DNA of 64,000 bases from NCBI RefSeq assembly GCF_900207575.1, contig NZ_OAOQ01000002.1, positions 1 through 64,000 on the forward strand. Reading direction: 5' to 3'. This DNA is from Cereibacter ovatus. GTDB lineage: Bacteria; Pseudomonadota; Alphaproteobacteria; Rhodobacterales; Rhodobacteraceae. Positions 7,342 through 15,150 of the stretch are shown piece after piece. The position numbers and the translations under genes are program-made. Every line of letters starts with the position of its first letter. Position 1 is the first letter of the stretch. The notes beneath the pieces were generated by a model that worked only from the letters and a program-made list of their open reading frames with translations, searched no databases and was not told the origin of the DNA.

Positions 7342-8611
7342 GTCGCGCCTCACGGCTGCCCTGACGTTCGATCAGCCGCAGGAACAGGTCCGCATGCAGG
7401 TTCGCCGCGGTCGCGGTATCGGTCGGAGGCTCGATCCCGGAGCGCAGCCGGTCCCACAGAAGCGGATCGCTGATGGCGCGCGCCATGGTTTCCGCGAGAC
7501 TTTCCGGGTTTGATGCGCGGAAATGCAGCCCGTCGATCCCGTCGCGCACCTTTTCGGCCATTCCGCCGATATCTGACGCGATGATCGGCCGGCGGTGGTG
7601 GAATGCCTCCTGAATCACCACGGGGGCGTTTTCCCACCACGTCGAGGGCACGATGGTCCAATCCACCTCGCGCATCAGATGGGGCAGGTCGGCGCTTTTG
7701 TAAGACCCCATGAAGCGCAACCTGCGGCCGGCAAGGCGAAACAACTCTTTCACCTGTTGCTGAAACTCGGCCGGTTGATGTTCGAGGTTCCCGCCGAAGA
7801 TATAAAGGATCGAATCCCCCCATGTCTTTTCGGGGATGCGCGTCACGGCATCGACCAGAACCTTGATCCCCTTGAATGGGTTGAGTTGGCCGAAATAGGC
7901 GAAACGGTTGCGCCTGCCGCCTGGGGCAAGCACGCGTGCGGGCGCCTGGGCGCCGCCGTCAAGACCGTTCTCGATCATCACCAGCTTCTGGCGCGGCAGG
8001 CCCCAGTCTTCGAACCGCTGTAGCAGGAAGCGGCTGGGGCTGACGAAGGCATCGACGCGGTCGAAGAAGGCCTTGATGAACAGTTCGCGACGTTTCATCG
8101 CCGCCGCGCCGATTTCGGGGAAACAGATCCCGCAATCCGACGCCGAGGCCCGCAGGCAAAGCCCGTGCGAGCGGGCCTTGATCATCTGGCCGTGGTGCGC
8201 GCAGATGGGCAGATATTCGTGCAATGTGAACACGATGGGCACATCGCCCAGAACGCGGCGGGTCGCGTGAAGCGCCTGGATGCCGAAGCCCATGATGTGA
8301 TGAAAGTTCACCACATCCGGGCGGCAATCGGCAAGAAAACGCTCGAAATGCAGCATCAGCTCGTCAAGCCCGTTCGAGCCGAGGTGGAACCAGTCGTAGT
8401 CGTTGGTCCAGAACAGCGTCTCGTCCGGTGCCTGCCCCAGGGACATCAGCGGGGTTGCGGCGTGGCGCGCGACGGGCGGGCCGATCCCTGCCATGTAATG
8501 CGCGTCCCATCCAGGCATGTTCTTCAGCCCTGTGAACAGGTTGTAAGACGCCACCTGCGCCCCGCCGATCGAAAAGGCCGGGTGGGCATGGCTGAGGACG
8601 AGGGCTTTCAC
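7334..8611 (-). CDS. GT4-family glycosyltransferase (first of two)
   Basis: This is a 425-residue GT-B fold glycosyltransferase. The N-terminal glycine loop is in LSHAHPAFSIGGAQVAS. The acceptor domain contains DVVNFHHIMGFGIQA and VFTLHEYLPICAHHGQM plus a Cys-rich stretch CLRASASDCGICFPE, common in polysaccharide GT4 enzymes. The donor domain has FAYFGQLNPFKGIKVLVDA, VPSTWWENAPVVIQEA and IASDIGGMAEKV. The frame stays open upstream to 9103, but that part only shadows the next gene. The GTG at 8611 overlaps the upstream stop as GTGA and gives the conserved start (V/M)KALVLSHAHP. It lies between two large orphan proteins and the exporter, so it may glycosylate the exported product or an associated glycan. 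Confidence 0.88.
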   Translation of the reverse strand: MKALVLSHAHPAFSIGGAQVASYNLFTGLKNMPGWDAHYMAGIGPPVARHAATPLMSLGQAPDETLFWTNDYDWFHLGSNGLDELMLHFERFLADCRPDVVNFHHIMGFGIQALHATRRVLGDVPIVFTLHEYLPICAHHGQMIKARSHGLCLRASASDCGICFPEIGAAAMKRRELFIKAFFDRVDAFVSPSRFLLQRFEDWGLPRQKLVMIENGLDGGAQAPARVLAPGGRRNRFAYFGQLNPFKGIKVLVDAVTRIPEKTWGDSILYIFGGNLEHQPAEFQQQVKELFRLAGRRLRFMGSYKSADLPHLMREVDWTIVPSTWWENAPVVIQEAFHHRRPIIASDIGGMAEKVRDGIDGLHFRASNPESLAETMARAISDPLLWDRLRSGIEPPTDTATAANLHADLFLRLIERQGSREARHG

Positions 8612-10761
8612 GAGGCTGGCCTTTCCTTCATCCGCGCGGCGATCAGCGCGCCGTCCACCTTTGCCATGAGGGAGGTGAAGGAATCGTTTGTGGCCTGCGT
8701 CTGATCCTGCAACGCCCAGAAGGTTACCCCGCCCGAGCACCAGACCCCCGCGCCCGTCGCCTTCAGGCGGTCGGCCAGATCCCGGTGCGCCAGCCTGTCG
8801 GTGAACAGCCGGCCCGAAAGCCCGCCCGCGCGCAGCAGATCGTCGCGCGCGATCAGCGCGATCTCGGGGGCGCCGGTCGGAACGCGTGTCGGCCGACCAT
8901 GGGCCAGCCATTCGGCCGGATACCCCAACTGCGGGCAAAGCGTTTCCAGCCCGTCGCCGCTGCTCTCGCCGGCGCCGAAACAGATCGAGCCGTCCTCGTA
9001 GACCAGCCGGGGCGAGATCGGCCCCGACGGCCGGGCCCATTGCTGTTCGCGCACCAGTCGCACCAGCCAGTTGGCCTGTGTGGGCAGCACCGAGGGTTCC
9101 CACAGCAGCAGACGCGAGCCGTCGGTGGCGGCGATCCCGGCTTCGAACTGCGCCAGCAGACTTTCGTTTTCCGGCAGCACCAGCAGTCGTCCCGACAGGT
9201 CATAAAAGCGGAACGCCTCAGCCAGTTTTTCGGCAAGGCCGGTCGCGGTGTCGCGTGTCGTCACCAGCGTCAGGTCAAGGGCCGTGGCCTCGGGGGTGCC
9301 CCCAAGCAGCGCGAACACCGGCTGAAGCTGGGTCAGTGTGCGGAAGGGCATGATGGCGGCAATGTCCCGCGCGGGCGCGGGGTCTTTCAGCGGAACCGTG
9401 GCGGTGCGGCGGTGACCCGCGCGTGGGGGTGTGGCTGGCAAACCGGCCAGAAACGGCGCCAGCACCCGTTCGACCAGCGGGCCAAGCGCCGGATCCTGTG
9501 GCGATACGCCGGCAAGGATGCCGGGCAGGCGGTCCCGAGACTGAAGCGGTGTTACCGGGACAGGGCGGAACAGACAGGAATTGTCATCAAGCACAAGTTC
9601 CAGATAGGCATTGGTATTTTCCGCAGCGCCCTTGCGGCCCGGCGCATAGGCGATGAAGCCGTGCATGGCATCGCGGGGATCAAGCAGGCGCGTGAAGCGC
9701 GGATCATTGGCAAAGCCCTCGCACAGGTCGGGGCGGGGGATGCTGTGCCAGCGGTCCTGAAGCGGGGCATAGAGCGCGTCGGTGCTTTTCAGGATCACCC
9801 TGTCGACCCGGGCAAGCGGATCAAGCAGCCAGCCCATGGCAAGGATGCCGCCATCGGGGGCCTGAAAGACCGCATCCAGCGCGGCCGCGACGGGCAGGGG
9901 CGTCGAACTCAGCGTATCCGTGCCGGTAAAGCGCGGCCGGCAGATCCGGCGCATCGCGCGGATCGTGCTTTCAGGGCCGGCAAGGCGCGGCAGCATCTGC
10001 GCGACATGGGCATTGGCGGCCGCGGCATGCAGATGTTGGGTCGCGCCGGCCAGCCCCTCAAGCCGGCGCAGCGTGCCCTGATGATCGAAGACCAGCGATT
10101 GCAGCGCGGCAAGATCCTGCCCGCGCCAGTCGCGGCTGAACAGTGCAAAGCCCTGACCGGGGGGCAGGATGTCGTCCCGGGCGAAGGTGGCGACCTCGAC
10201 CTCGGCAAAGCCAAGGGCGGCATCCAGCTTGCCAAGCCACGCCTGCCCGGGCGCAAGCGACATCGACCACCCCTGCGCGAACAGCCCGCCACAATCGGGA
10301 ATCGCGAGCATCTCGATGAAGCCATCGGTGGTGGCGGTTGCCGTGACGAAACCAGCCAGAAAGGCGCCGGCGGCCTGCGCTTCGGTGCCATCGGGCAGCA
10401 CCCGCAGCAGGAAATCGAGCACGTCCCGCGAGTTGAGGCCCGCCTTCCCCACGAACTCGGCCAGAGGTTCGGGCGCGATCTCGATCCGCGGCGGGCGGCC
10501 GATGTGCCAAAGCGTGCCGCAGGCGCCCTGAAGTGTCGTGGCCTCGGTCAGGGCGGCGCCGGTCAGCGCAAGCCCCGCCCACCCCGATGCGACCGGCCAG
10601 GCTTCGGCCTGCCAGCGCGTTTCGGGGTCAAGCATGCCCTCGGCCGGTGGACAGGCCGCCGCCGTCAGGGCCAGCAGGCTGCGCCCGCCCGGCAGGATTA
10701 CCGCAAGGGCGGCTTGCGCCGAGTTGGTGAGCGCGCAGGTGGAACCGTCTGCCGGGCTCAT
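8608..10761 (-). CDS. Large protein with degenerate GT2-like C-terminal domain
   Basis: This 717-residue cytoplasmic protein has no signal peptide. The N-terminal 250 residues show no family I can name. The middle (about 300-430) has a beta-rich stretch (LLDPLARVDRVILKS, then WHSIPRPDLCEGF) of a type that accompanies glycosyltransferases in alphaproteobacterial glycan clusters. The last 270 residues look like a GT-A (GT2) domain: DGSRLLLWEPSVLPTQANWL and GPISPRLVYEDGSICFGAGE correspond to the usual metal-binding and acceptor segments. The Asp-x-Asp expected in the first is replaced by Trp-Glu-Pro. It may be inactive or use another mechanism. Start and stop overlap both neighbours by 4 bp. Confidence 0.75.
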   Translation of the reverse strand: MSPADGSTCALTNSAQAALAVILPGGRSLLALTAAACPPAEGMLDPETRWQAEAWPVASGWAGLALTGAALTEATTLQGACGTLWHIGRPPRIEIAPEPLAEFVGKAGLNSRDVLDFLLRVLPDGTEAQAAGAFLAGFVTATATTDGFIEMLAIPDCGGLFAQGWSMSLAPGQAWLGKLDAALGFAEVEVATFARDDILPPGQGFALFSRDWRGQDLAALQSLVFDHQGTLRRLEGLAGATQHLHAAAANAHVAQMLPRLAGPESTIRAMRRICRPRFTGTDTLSSTPLPVAAALDAVFQAPDGGILAMGWLLDPLARVDRVILKSTDALYAPLQDRWHSIPRPDLCEGFANDPRFTRLLDPRDAMHGFIAYAPGRKGAAENTNAYLELVLDDNSCLFRPVPVTPLQSRDRLPGILAGVSPQDPALGPLVERVLAPFLAGLPATPPRAGHRRTATVPLKDPAPARDIAAIMPFRTLTQLQPVFALLGGTPEATALDLTLVTTRDTATGLAEKLAEAFRFYDLSGRLLVLPENESLLAQFEAGIAATDGSRLLLWEPSVLPTQANWLVRLVREQQWARPSGPISPRLVYEDGSICFGAGESSGDGLETLCPQLGYPAEWLAHGRPTRVPTGAPEIALIARDDLLRAGGLSGRLFTDRLAHRDLADRLKATGAGVWCSGGVTFWALQDQTQATNDSFTSLMAKVDGALIAARMKERPAS

Positions 10762-12005
10762 GCCGCGATCCTTCCGTTGGTCAGGTTGCGATAGAGCGCA
10801 AGATGTGCATCCACGAATGCCTCATGGCTGGCCTTCGGCTGTGCCGCGGCAAGGCGGGGCCAAAGGCCCGGATCGCGTGCGGCGGTGCGCAACACCTCGG
10901 CCAGTGCCGCGGCATCGCCCGGCGGCACCAGCAGCCCGGTTTCGCCATCCCTGACCAGTTCGGCCATGCCCCCCAACCCCGAGGCGATCACCGGCCGGCC
11001 CGCGGCCTGCGCCTCCAGGATCACCAGCGGTGCGTTCTCCCACCAAAGCGACGGCACCACGACCCAATCCACGTCCGCCATCCGGCTGGCCAGCGCCGTC
11101 CGGTCGTAGGGACCGAGATGCTGGGCCAGTGGCCGGGCCGCCGCAAGGCGGGTCTCGAATTCGGCGCGGAAGGCGGGGTCGGCGTGGCGCATCCCGCCGT
11201 TCAGCGTCAGGCGCAGCGCCGTCCCTTGCTGTTGCACCTGCGCCGCGGCATCCAGCAGCGTCAGCACGCCCTTGTGCGGTGTGATGGTGCCGAAAAACGC
11301 GAAACGGTCGCGGCGCGAGCGCGGTCGATCCTGCATCAGCGTCAGCGGGGCGACGGCATTCGGCATCAGGATCACCCGCTCGGCCGGCAGGCCCCAGTCA
11401 AGGAAACGGTCGCGCAGGAAGCGGCTGGGGGCCAGGAACAGATCCACCCCACGCAGGACCGTGGTCAGATAGGTCTTGCGCAGCGCGTGGCGCGAGGCCC
11501 CCAGTTCGGGAAAGCAGGCGCGGCAGGCGTCGGGGCCCGCGCCGCGGCAGCGGCCGACTTCGGGTCGGGTCAGAAGCAGCCCCTCGTTCGGGCAAATCAC
11601 CTGATAATCGTGCAGGGTCAACAGGATGCGGATATTCGGCGCGATGCGGCGCAGTGCCGGGATCACTTCGGCGCCGATCCGGTCAAGGCCATGCAGGTGG
11701 ACCACATCCGGCCGAAGCTCGCCCATCAGCCGACCGAGCGAGTCCAGCCAGCGCAGCCCGTCATGCCGGTTCATCAGGAAACGGTCATAACCGCCGGTTT
11801 GCAGCACCATGTCCGCCCCCTGTCGGCCCAGACTGCCGGCCTGCGCCTCGGGGCGCTGCAAGGATGTGGCGGCGGCCAGAAAGGTCGATTGCAGCCCGCG
11901 CCGTTCGATCGCGCGGTGCAGATCGTGGGCGACGATCTCTGTGCCGCCGGGCGTCCAGTCCGGATGATCGTGCGCGATTGTCAGGATGCGGGGTGTGGCC
12001 ATCAT
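10758..12005 (-). CDS. GT4-family glycosyltransferase (second of two)
   Basis: This 415-residue GT-B glycosyltransferase starts MMATPRILTIAHDHPDW at ATG 12005, overlapping the upstream TGA (ATGA). Motifs are the glycine loop TPGGTEIVAHDL, DVVHLHGLDRIG, LLTLHDYQVICPNEG, a Cys-rich segment CRGAGPDACRACFPE, and the donor-site region FAFFGTITPHKGVLTLLDA, VPSLWWENAPLVILEA, IASGLGGMAELVRDG. It is clearly paralogous to the GT4 gene at 7334-8611, sharing the WWENAP and Cys-cluster features. The cluster therefore has the pattern large protein / GT4 / large protein / GT4. Donor and acceptor cannot be deduced. Confidence 0.88.
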   Translation of the reverse strand: MMATPRILTIAHDHPDWTPGGTEIVAHDLHRAIERRGLQSTFLAAATSLQRPEAQAGSLGRQGADMVLQTGGYDRFLMNRHDGLRWLDSLGRLMGELRPDVVHLHGLDRIGAEVIPALRRIAPNIRILLTLHDYQVICPNEGLLLTRPEVGRCRGAGPDACRACFPELGASRHALRKTYLTTVLRGVDLFLAPSRFLRDRFLDWGLPAERVILMPNAVAPLTLMQDRPRSRRDRFAFFGTITPHKGVLTLLDAAAQVQQQGTALRLTLNGGMRHADPAFRAEFETRLAAARPLAQHLGPYDRTALASRMADVDWVVVPSLWWENAPLVILEAQAAGRPVIASGLGGMAELVRDGETGLLVPPGDAAALAEVLRTAARDPGLWPRLAAAQPKASHEAFVDAHLALYRNLTNGRIAA

Positions 12006-14044
12006 GCGGTCTCGGGAATGGTGCCCGTGGGCGCAAGCAACCCCAGGCCGTGAATCAGGACCGACTCGGTGAACGGGTCGGGCGGGGGGGCGCAGCCGAA
12101 GCGAATAAAGGGTGCGGCGGCGCGAACCGTGACTGGCGCACCCGCCGTCAGCGCAGCCAGAACCAACGGCAGATCGGCCGGGCCATCCGGCATGGCAAGG
12201 ATGCGCGCGATGGCCGCGGGCGTCAGTCCGGCGCAACTGCCTGACACAATGGCCGTACCGCCGGTTGACGGCAGCCGGTCCGGAGGCAATCCGTCGAACG
12301 GGCGCCTGATCGCGCCGGTTTCGATGGTGGTCATCGCCTCGGCAACGGCGCCGTCATGGTCAAGCAGGACACCCGCCGTGACAGGCACCTCTGCCCGCAG
12401 CAGATGATCCAGCCAGCTGCCGAGCCATCCCGGCATGGCAGGCAACACATCCGGGCCCAGAAGCAGGGCAGCCCCCGGACACAGCGCCAGCGCCGCGCGC
12501 AGCACCTCGGCCGGGGTTGCGTCGGCGGCATGGGACAGGATGTGATGGCCAGTGCCATGCACCTCGGCCGCGACCGCGGCAAGGTTGCGCGCCTGTTCGG
12601 CCCGCGGGCCTTCAGGAACAGTCAGAATGACTTCGGCACGGTGGGCGGCCGGCTCGGCCCCGATCAGGGCGGCGCGTGCAGGGATCAGGTCCGGGTTGGC
12701 CCCGACGGCTGCGATCAGCGCCAGCCGCGCCTGGCCGGCAGGTCCGAAGCGTTCGATCCGAACCGCGGCGGGCTGGCGTGGCAGCACGGCACGGACCCGC
12801 GCCAGCGCAGCGGCGGGGCCATCGGATCGCGCCACCGCCCAGGCTTCGGCGAAGCCGTCAGGGATACCACCACGATAGGGCTGGGGCCGCATCTCGGGCA
12901 GGTGCCGCTGCCGCCCGGAGCCGAGGATCAGGTGAATCTGGCAAGGCTCACCCTCGGTCGCCTCTGCAAGGGGGGCGAAGCCGGCGTCGAGGGCGATGCC
13001 GTCCGGCCCGACCGATGGCGCGATCTCGACGAACCGGCTGCCGGCCTGAAACCGGATCGTGCGAACCAGCCGTTCGGCATCCTCCAGCCTGAAGGCATAC
13101 AGCAGCCCCCCCGGCGCGGCCGACAGCGACAGCATATCGATCCGGATCGGCAGGTCTGGCGTGCGCAACTCTCGCAGCAGCGCCGCGGCGGCCGGGCTGC
13201 GGGCTGCGGCCGTGCGGACATGACCCAGCGCCCAGCCGCGGGCCGCATCGCTGCGGCCTTGCAGCCAAAGTGCCAGAGGCTGGGGAAGATCCCCGGCAGG
13301 GGGGGGCATCAGCCGCACCGGCCCGGGGGCGAAGATCACCACCTCTCCGCTCTCTGGGGGGCGGCCGTTCAGATGCAGATGCAGCCGTCCTGCTTCGGGC
13401 TCGGCCAGTGTCTCGGTTTCTTGTCGCCCAATGCGGTCGGGCAGGACGGCCATGGCGGCGCCTTGGGGCGGGGCAGCGCCTTCCCAGCGATGCGAGACGA
13501 TGGCAGCGCCGTCCCCGAAGGTGGTCCAGCCCTGGGCCGGCACCTGTGGCACTTGACACAGGTCGAGAAGCTGGCGACCAAGCGCGGCCAGATCAGGCCC
13601 GCCCGCCCCGGCAAACAGCGATGCGCCGGTGGTCAGCATCAGCTTCAGGATCTGCGTCCGGCCCGCCGGTCCAAGGCCCGCCAGCAGCACGGGCAAGGGA
13701 CGCAGCGGCGGTTGCAGCCAGTCAGGTTCGGCCGCGGCTTCGGGGCGGCCATCCAGCACCAGGTCGATCCGGGCGCCGACCACCTCGGCAACGGGAAGCA
13801 TCAGCAGCATCAGATGCCGCAATCCGCCCGATTGCAGGGCCAGTGCGGTGCCGATGCAGGGCGCCGGCGCCGGCCGGCCGTCCAGCAGGGCAGTCAGCCG
13901 GGCGCGCCGACCCGTCTCGGCCGGGCGGTCGAAGAAAAGCGCCGTCAGGCGGTTGCACAGCGGCACAATCCGCGCTTCGTCCAGCAGGCGGGGCCGGTGC
14001 AAAGGGGGCGCGAGATCGGCAAAGGCTTGGTGTCTCATGTCCAT
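12002..14044 (-). CDS. Large protein with degenerate GT2-like C-terminal domain (paralogue)
   Basis: This protein is about 680 residues, starting MDMRHQAFADL at ATG 14044 (ATG 14038 is also possible). The frame stays open further upstream but would overlap the RTX gene. Its architecture parallels the 717-residue protein: an unrecognised N-terminal half and a final 270 residues with GT-A flavour. There, PGAALLLGPDVLPAMPGWL aligns with the donor/metal segment and VTAGVLLDHDGAVAEA with the acceptor segment. The Asp-x-Asp is again absent. It lies 73 bp downstream of the RTX gene on the same strand and overlaps the next GT4 by 4 bp. It has no signal peptide and is probably cytoplasmic. Confidence 0.72.
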   Translation of the reverse strand: MDMRHQAFADLAPPLHRPRLLDEARIVPLCNRLTALFFDRPAETGRRARLTALLDGRPAPAPCIGTALALQSGGLRHLMLLMLPVAEVVGARIDLVLDGRPEAAAEPDWLQPPLRPLPVLLAGLGPAGRTQILKLMLTTGASLFAGAGGPDLAALGRQLLDLCQVPQVPAQGWTTFGDGAAIVSHRWEGAAPPQGAAMAVLPDRIGRQETETLAEPEAGRLHLHLNGRPPESGEVVIFAPGPVRLMPPPAGDLPQPLALWLQGRSDAARGWALGHVRTAAARSPAAAALLRELRTPDLPIRIDMLSLSAAPGGLLYAFRLEDAERLVRTIRFQAGSRFVEIAPSVGPDGIALDAGFAPLAEATEGEPCQIHLILGSGRQRHLPEMRPQPYRGGIPDGFAEAWAVARSDGPAAALARVRAVLPRQPAAVRIERFGPAGQARLALIAAVGANPDLIPARAALIGAEPAAHRAEVILTVPEGPRAEQARNLAAVAAEVHGTGHHILSHAADATPAEVLRAALALCPGAALLLGPDVLPAMPGWLGSWLDHLLRAEVPVTAGVLLDHDGAVAEAMTTIETGAIRRPFDGLPPDRLPSTGGTAIVSGSCAGLTPAAIARILAMPDGPADLPLVLAALTAGAPVTVRAAAPFIRFGCAPPPDPFTESVLIHGLGLLAPTGTIPETA

Positions 14045-14117
14045 GGGGCGGTTCCGGCTGTCCTGCGTCGGGTCAGGGTCAGGGTCCGGGCGCGCAGGGC
14101 ACGCCCGGCCGAAGCGA

Positions 14118-14933
14118 TCAGACGATCGAGAAGAAGCGCGACGGATCGCCTGCAAGGTCATCATAGGCCACGCCATGCAGCAGCAGGCTGTTGCCTTCGC
14201 CGAACTCGATCAGCGTGCCGGCCGCGCCCAGATCCGAAGCAAAGCCCATCACATCCTCGGCCGAAGTCAGTTCGACCCCGTCCATGTTGCGCGAGATCTG
14301 AAGCATGTCGCCATCCGAGAAATCCATGACCACATCGCCGCCGCCCGAGAACACCACAAGGTCGTTGCCGGCGCCGCCATAGATCACATCGTCGCCCGCA
14401 CCGCCGTCGATCGTGTCATCACCCGCGCCGCCAAGGATCAGATCGTCGCCCGCCCCGCCGAAAAGCTGGTCGTCGCCGTCTCCGCCTTGCAGGGTGTCGT
14501 CGCCGGCATCCCCCGCCAGCGTGTCGTCGCCGGTGCCGCCCGTCAGCAGATCCTGTCCGGCGCCGCCCAGAAGCGCATCCTGGCCTTCGCCGCCGTCCAG
14601 CGTGTCGTCGCCGGCCCCGCCCGCAAGCAGATCGTCGCCCATGCCACCGCGCAGCAGGTCGTTGCCCGCCCCGCCGGACAGCGTGTCCCTGCCCGTCCCG
14701 CCATCCAGCAGATCGTCGCCCGAGCCGCCGAGCAACTGGTCGTCGCCCTCTTCCCCGAACAGGCGGTCGTTGTGCGATCCGCCGTTGAGCAGATCGTCCC
14801 CATCCCCGCCCAAAAGGATGTCGTCGCCGCTGGCGCCTGACACGGTGTCGTTGCCGGTGCTGGCGATGATGTAATCGCCGGCGGATGTTCCGAATATGAA
14901 GTCGCTGAACGCGCCTCCTGGTATCGTGGCCAT
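14118..14933 (-). CDS. RTX calcium-binding protein, probable type I secretion substrate
   Basis: This 271-residue acidic protein starts ATG 14933 with AGGAGGGG upstream. After a short head (about 35 residues) come roughly 17 nonapeptide RTX repeats of the GGxGxDxLx type, forming a calcium-dependent beta-roll. A C-terminal domain of about 80 residues follows (DVVMDFSDGDMLQISRN through LLLHGVAYDDL, ending FFSIV). The hydrophobic tail is the kind of uncleaved C-terminal signal read by PrtD-type exporters. The protein is almost only beta-roll and signal, with no enzymatic domain, so it may be structural or adhesive. It is the first gene of the minus-strand run ending in the exporter. Its C-terminal domain is shared with the divergent RTX protein at 15151. 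Confidence 0.93.
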   Translation of the reverse strand: MATIPGGAFSDFIFGTSAGDYIIASTGNDTVSGASGDDILLGGDGDDLLNGGSHNDRLFGEEGDDQLLGGSGDDLLDGGTGRDTLSGGAGNDLLRGGMGDDLLAGGAGDDTLDGGEGQDALLGGAGQDLLTGGTGDDTLAGDAGDDTLQGGDGDDQLFGGAGDDLILGGAGDDTIDGGAGDDVIYGGAGNDLVVFSGGGDVVMDFSDGDMLQISRNMDGVELTSAEDVMGFASDLGAAGTLIEFGEGNSLLLHGVAYDDLAGDPSRFFSIV

Positions 14934-15150
14934 GGAACCCCTCCTGAAACTGCATTTTCTGCAGCCGCAAGATGTGCCGCCTGCCTCTTAATGAGGTCTT
15001 AAGATCAGCCATGGGTTGTTTAAAGTTTGCGGCAACTGGGGCGGGGCCGCCTTCGGATGTTAACCGCTCGCTAAGGGTGGGGGGCCTTGACTGCGGCGCG
15101 GGATGGCTTCGGCAGCGGGCCGAAGCATGCGGGTGCAGCGGGAGGTTTCC
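14934..15150. promoter_or_regulatory. Divergent control region between the two RTX genes
   Basis: 217 bp separate the two RTX start codons. Two perfect inverted repeats are visible: CTTAA-N7-TTAAG at 14987-15003, in a locally AT-rich patch, and CTGCA-N5-TGCAG at 14950-14964 in the leader of the minus-strand gene. No strong sigma-70 boxes were recognised. Two RTX genes sharing one control region suggests coordinated expression. Confidence 0.5.

Noticed and set aside
12356-14329. Very long plus-strand ORF (about 650 codons) opposite the large GT-like protein
   Set aside because: Antisense shadow of a GC-rich gene. Its translation is Arg/Gly/Gln-rich without motifs, and the minus-strand frame has coupling and family features.
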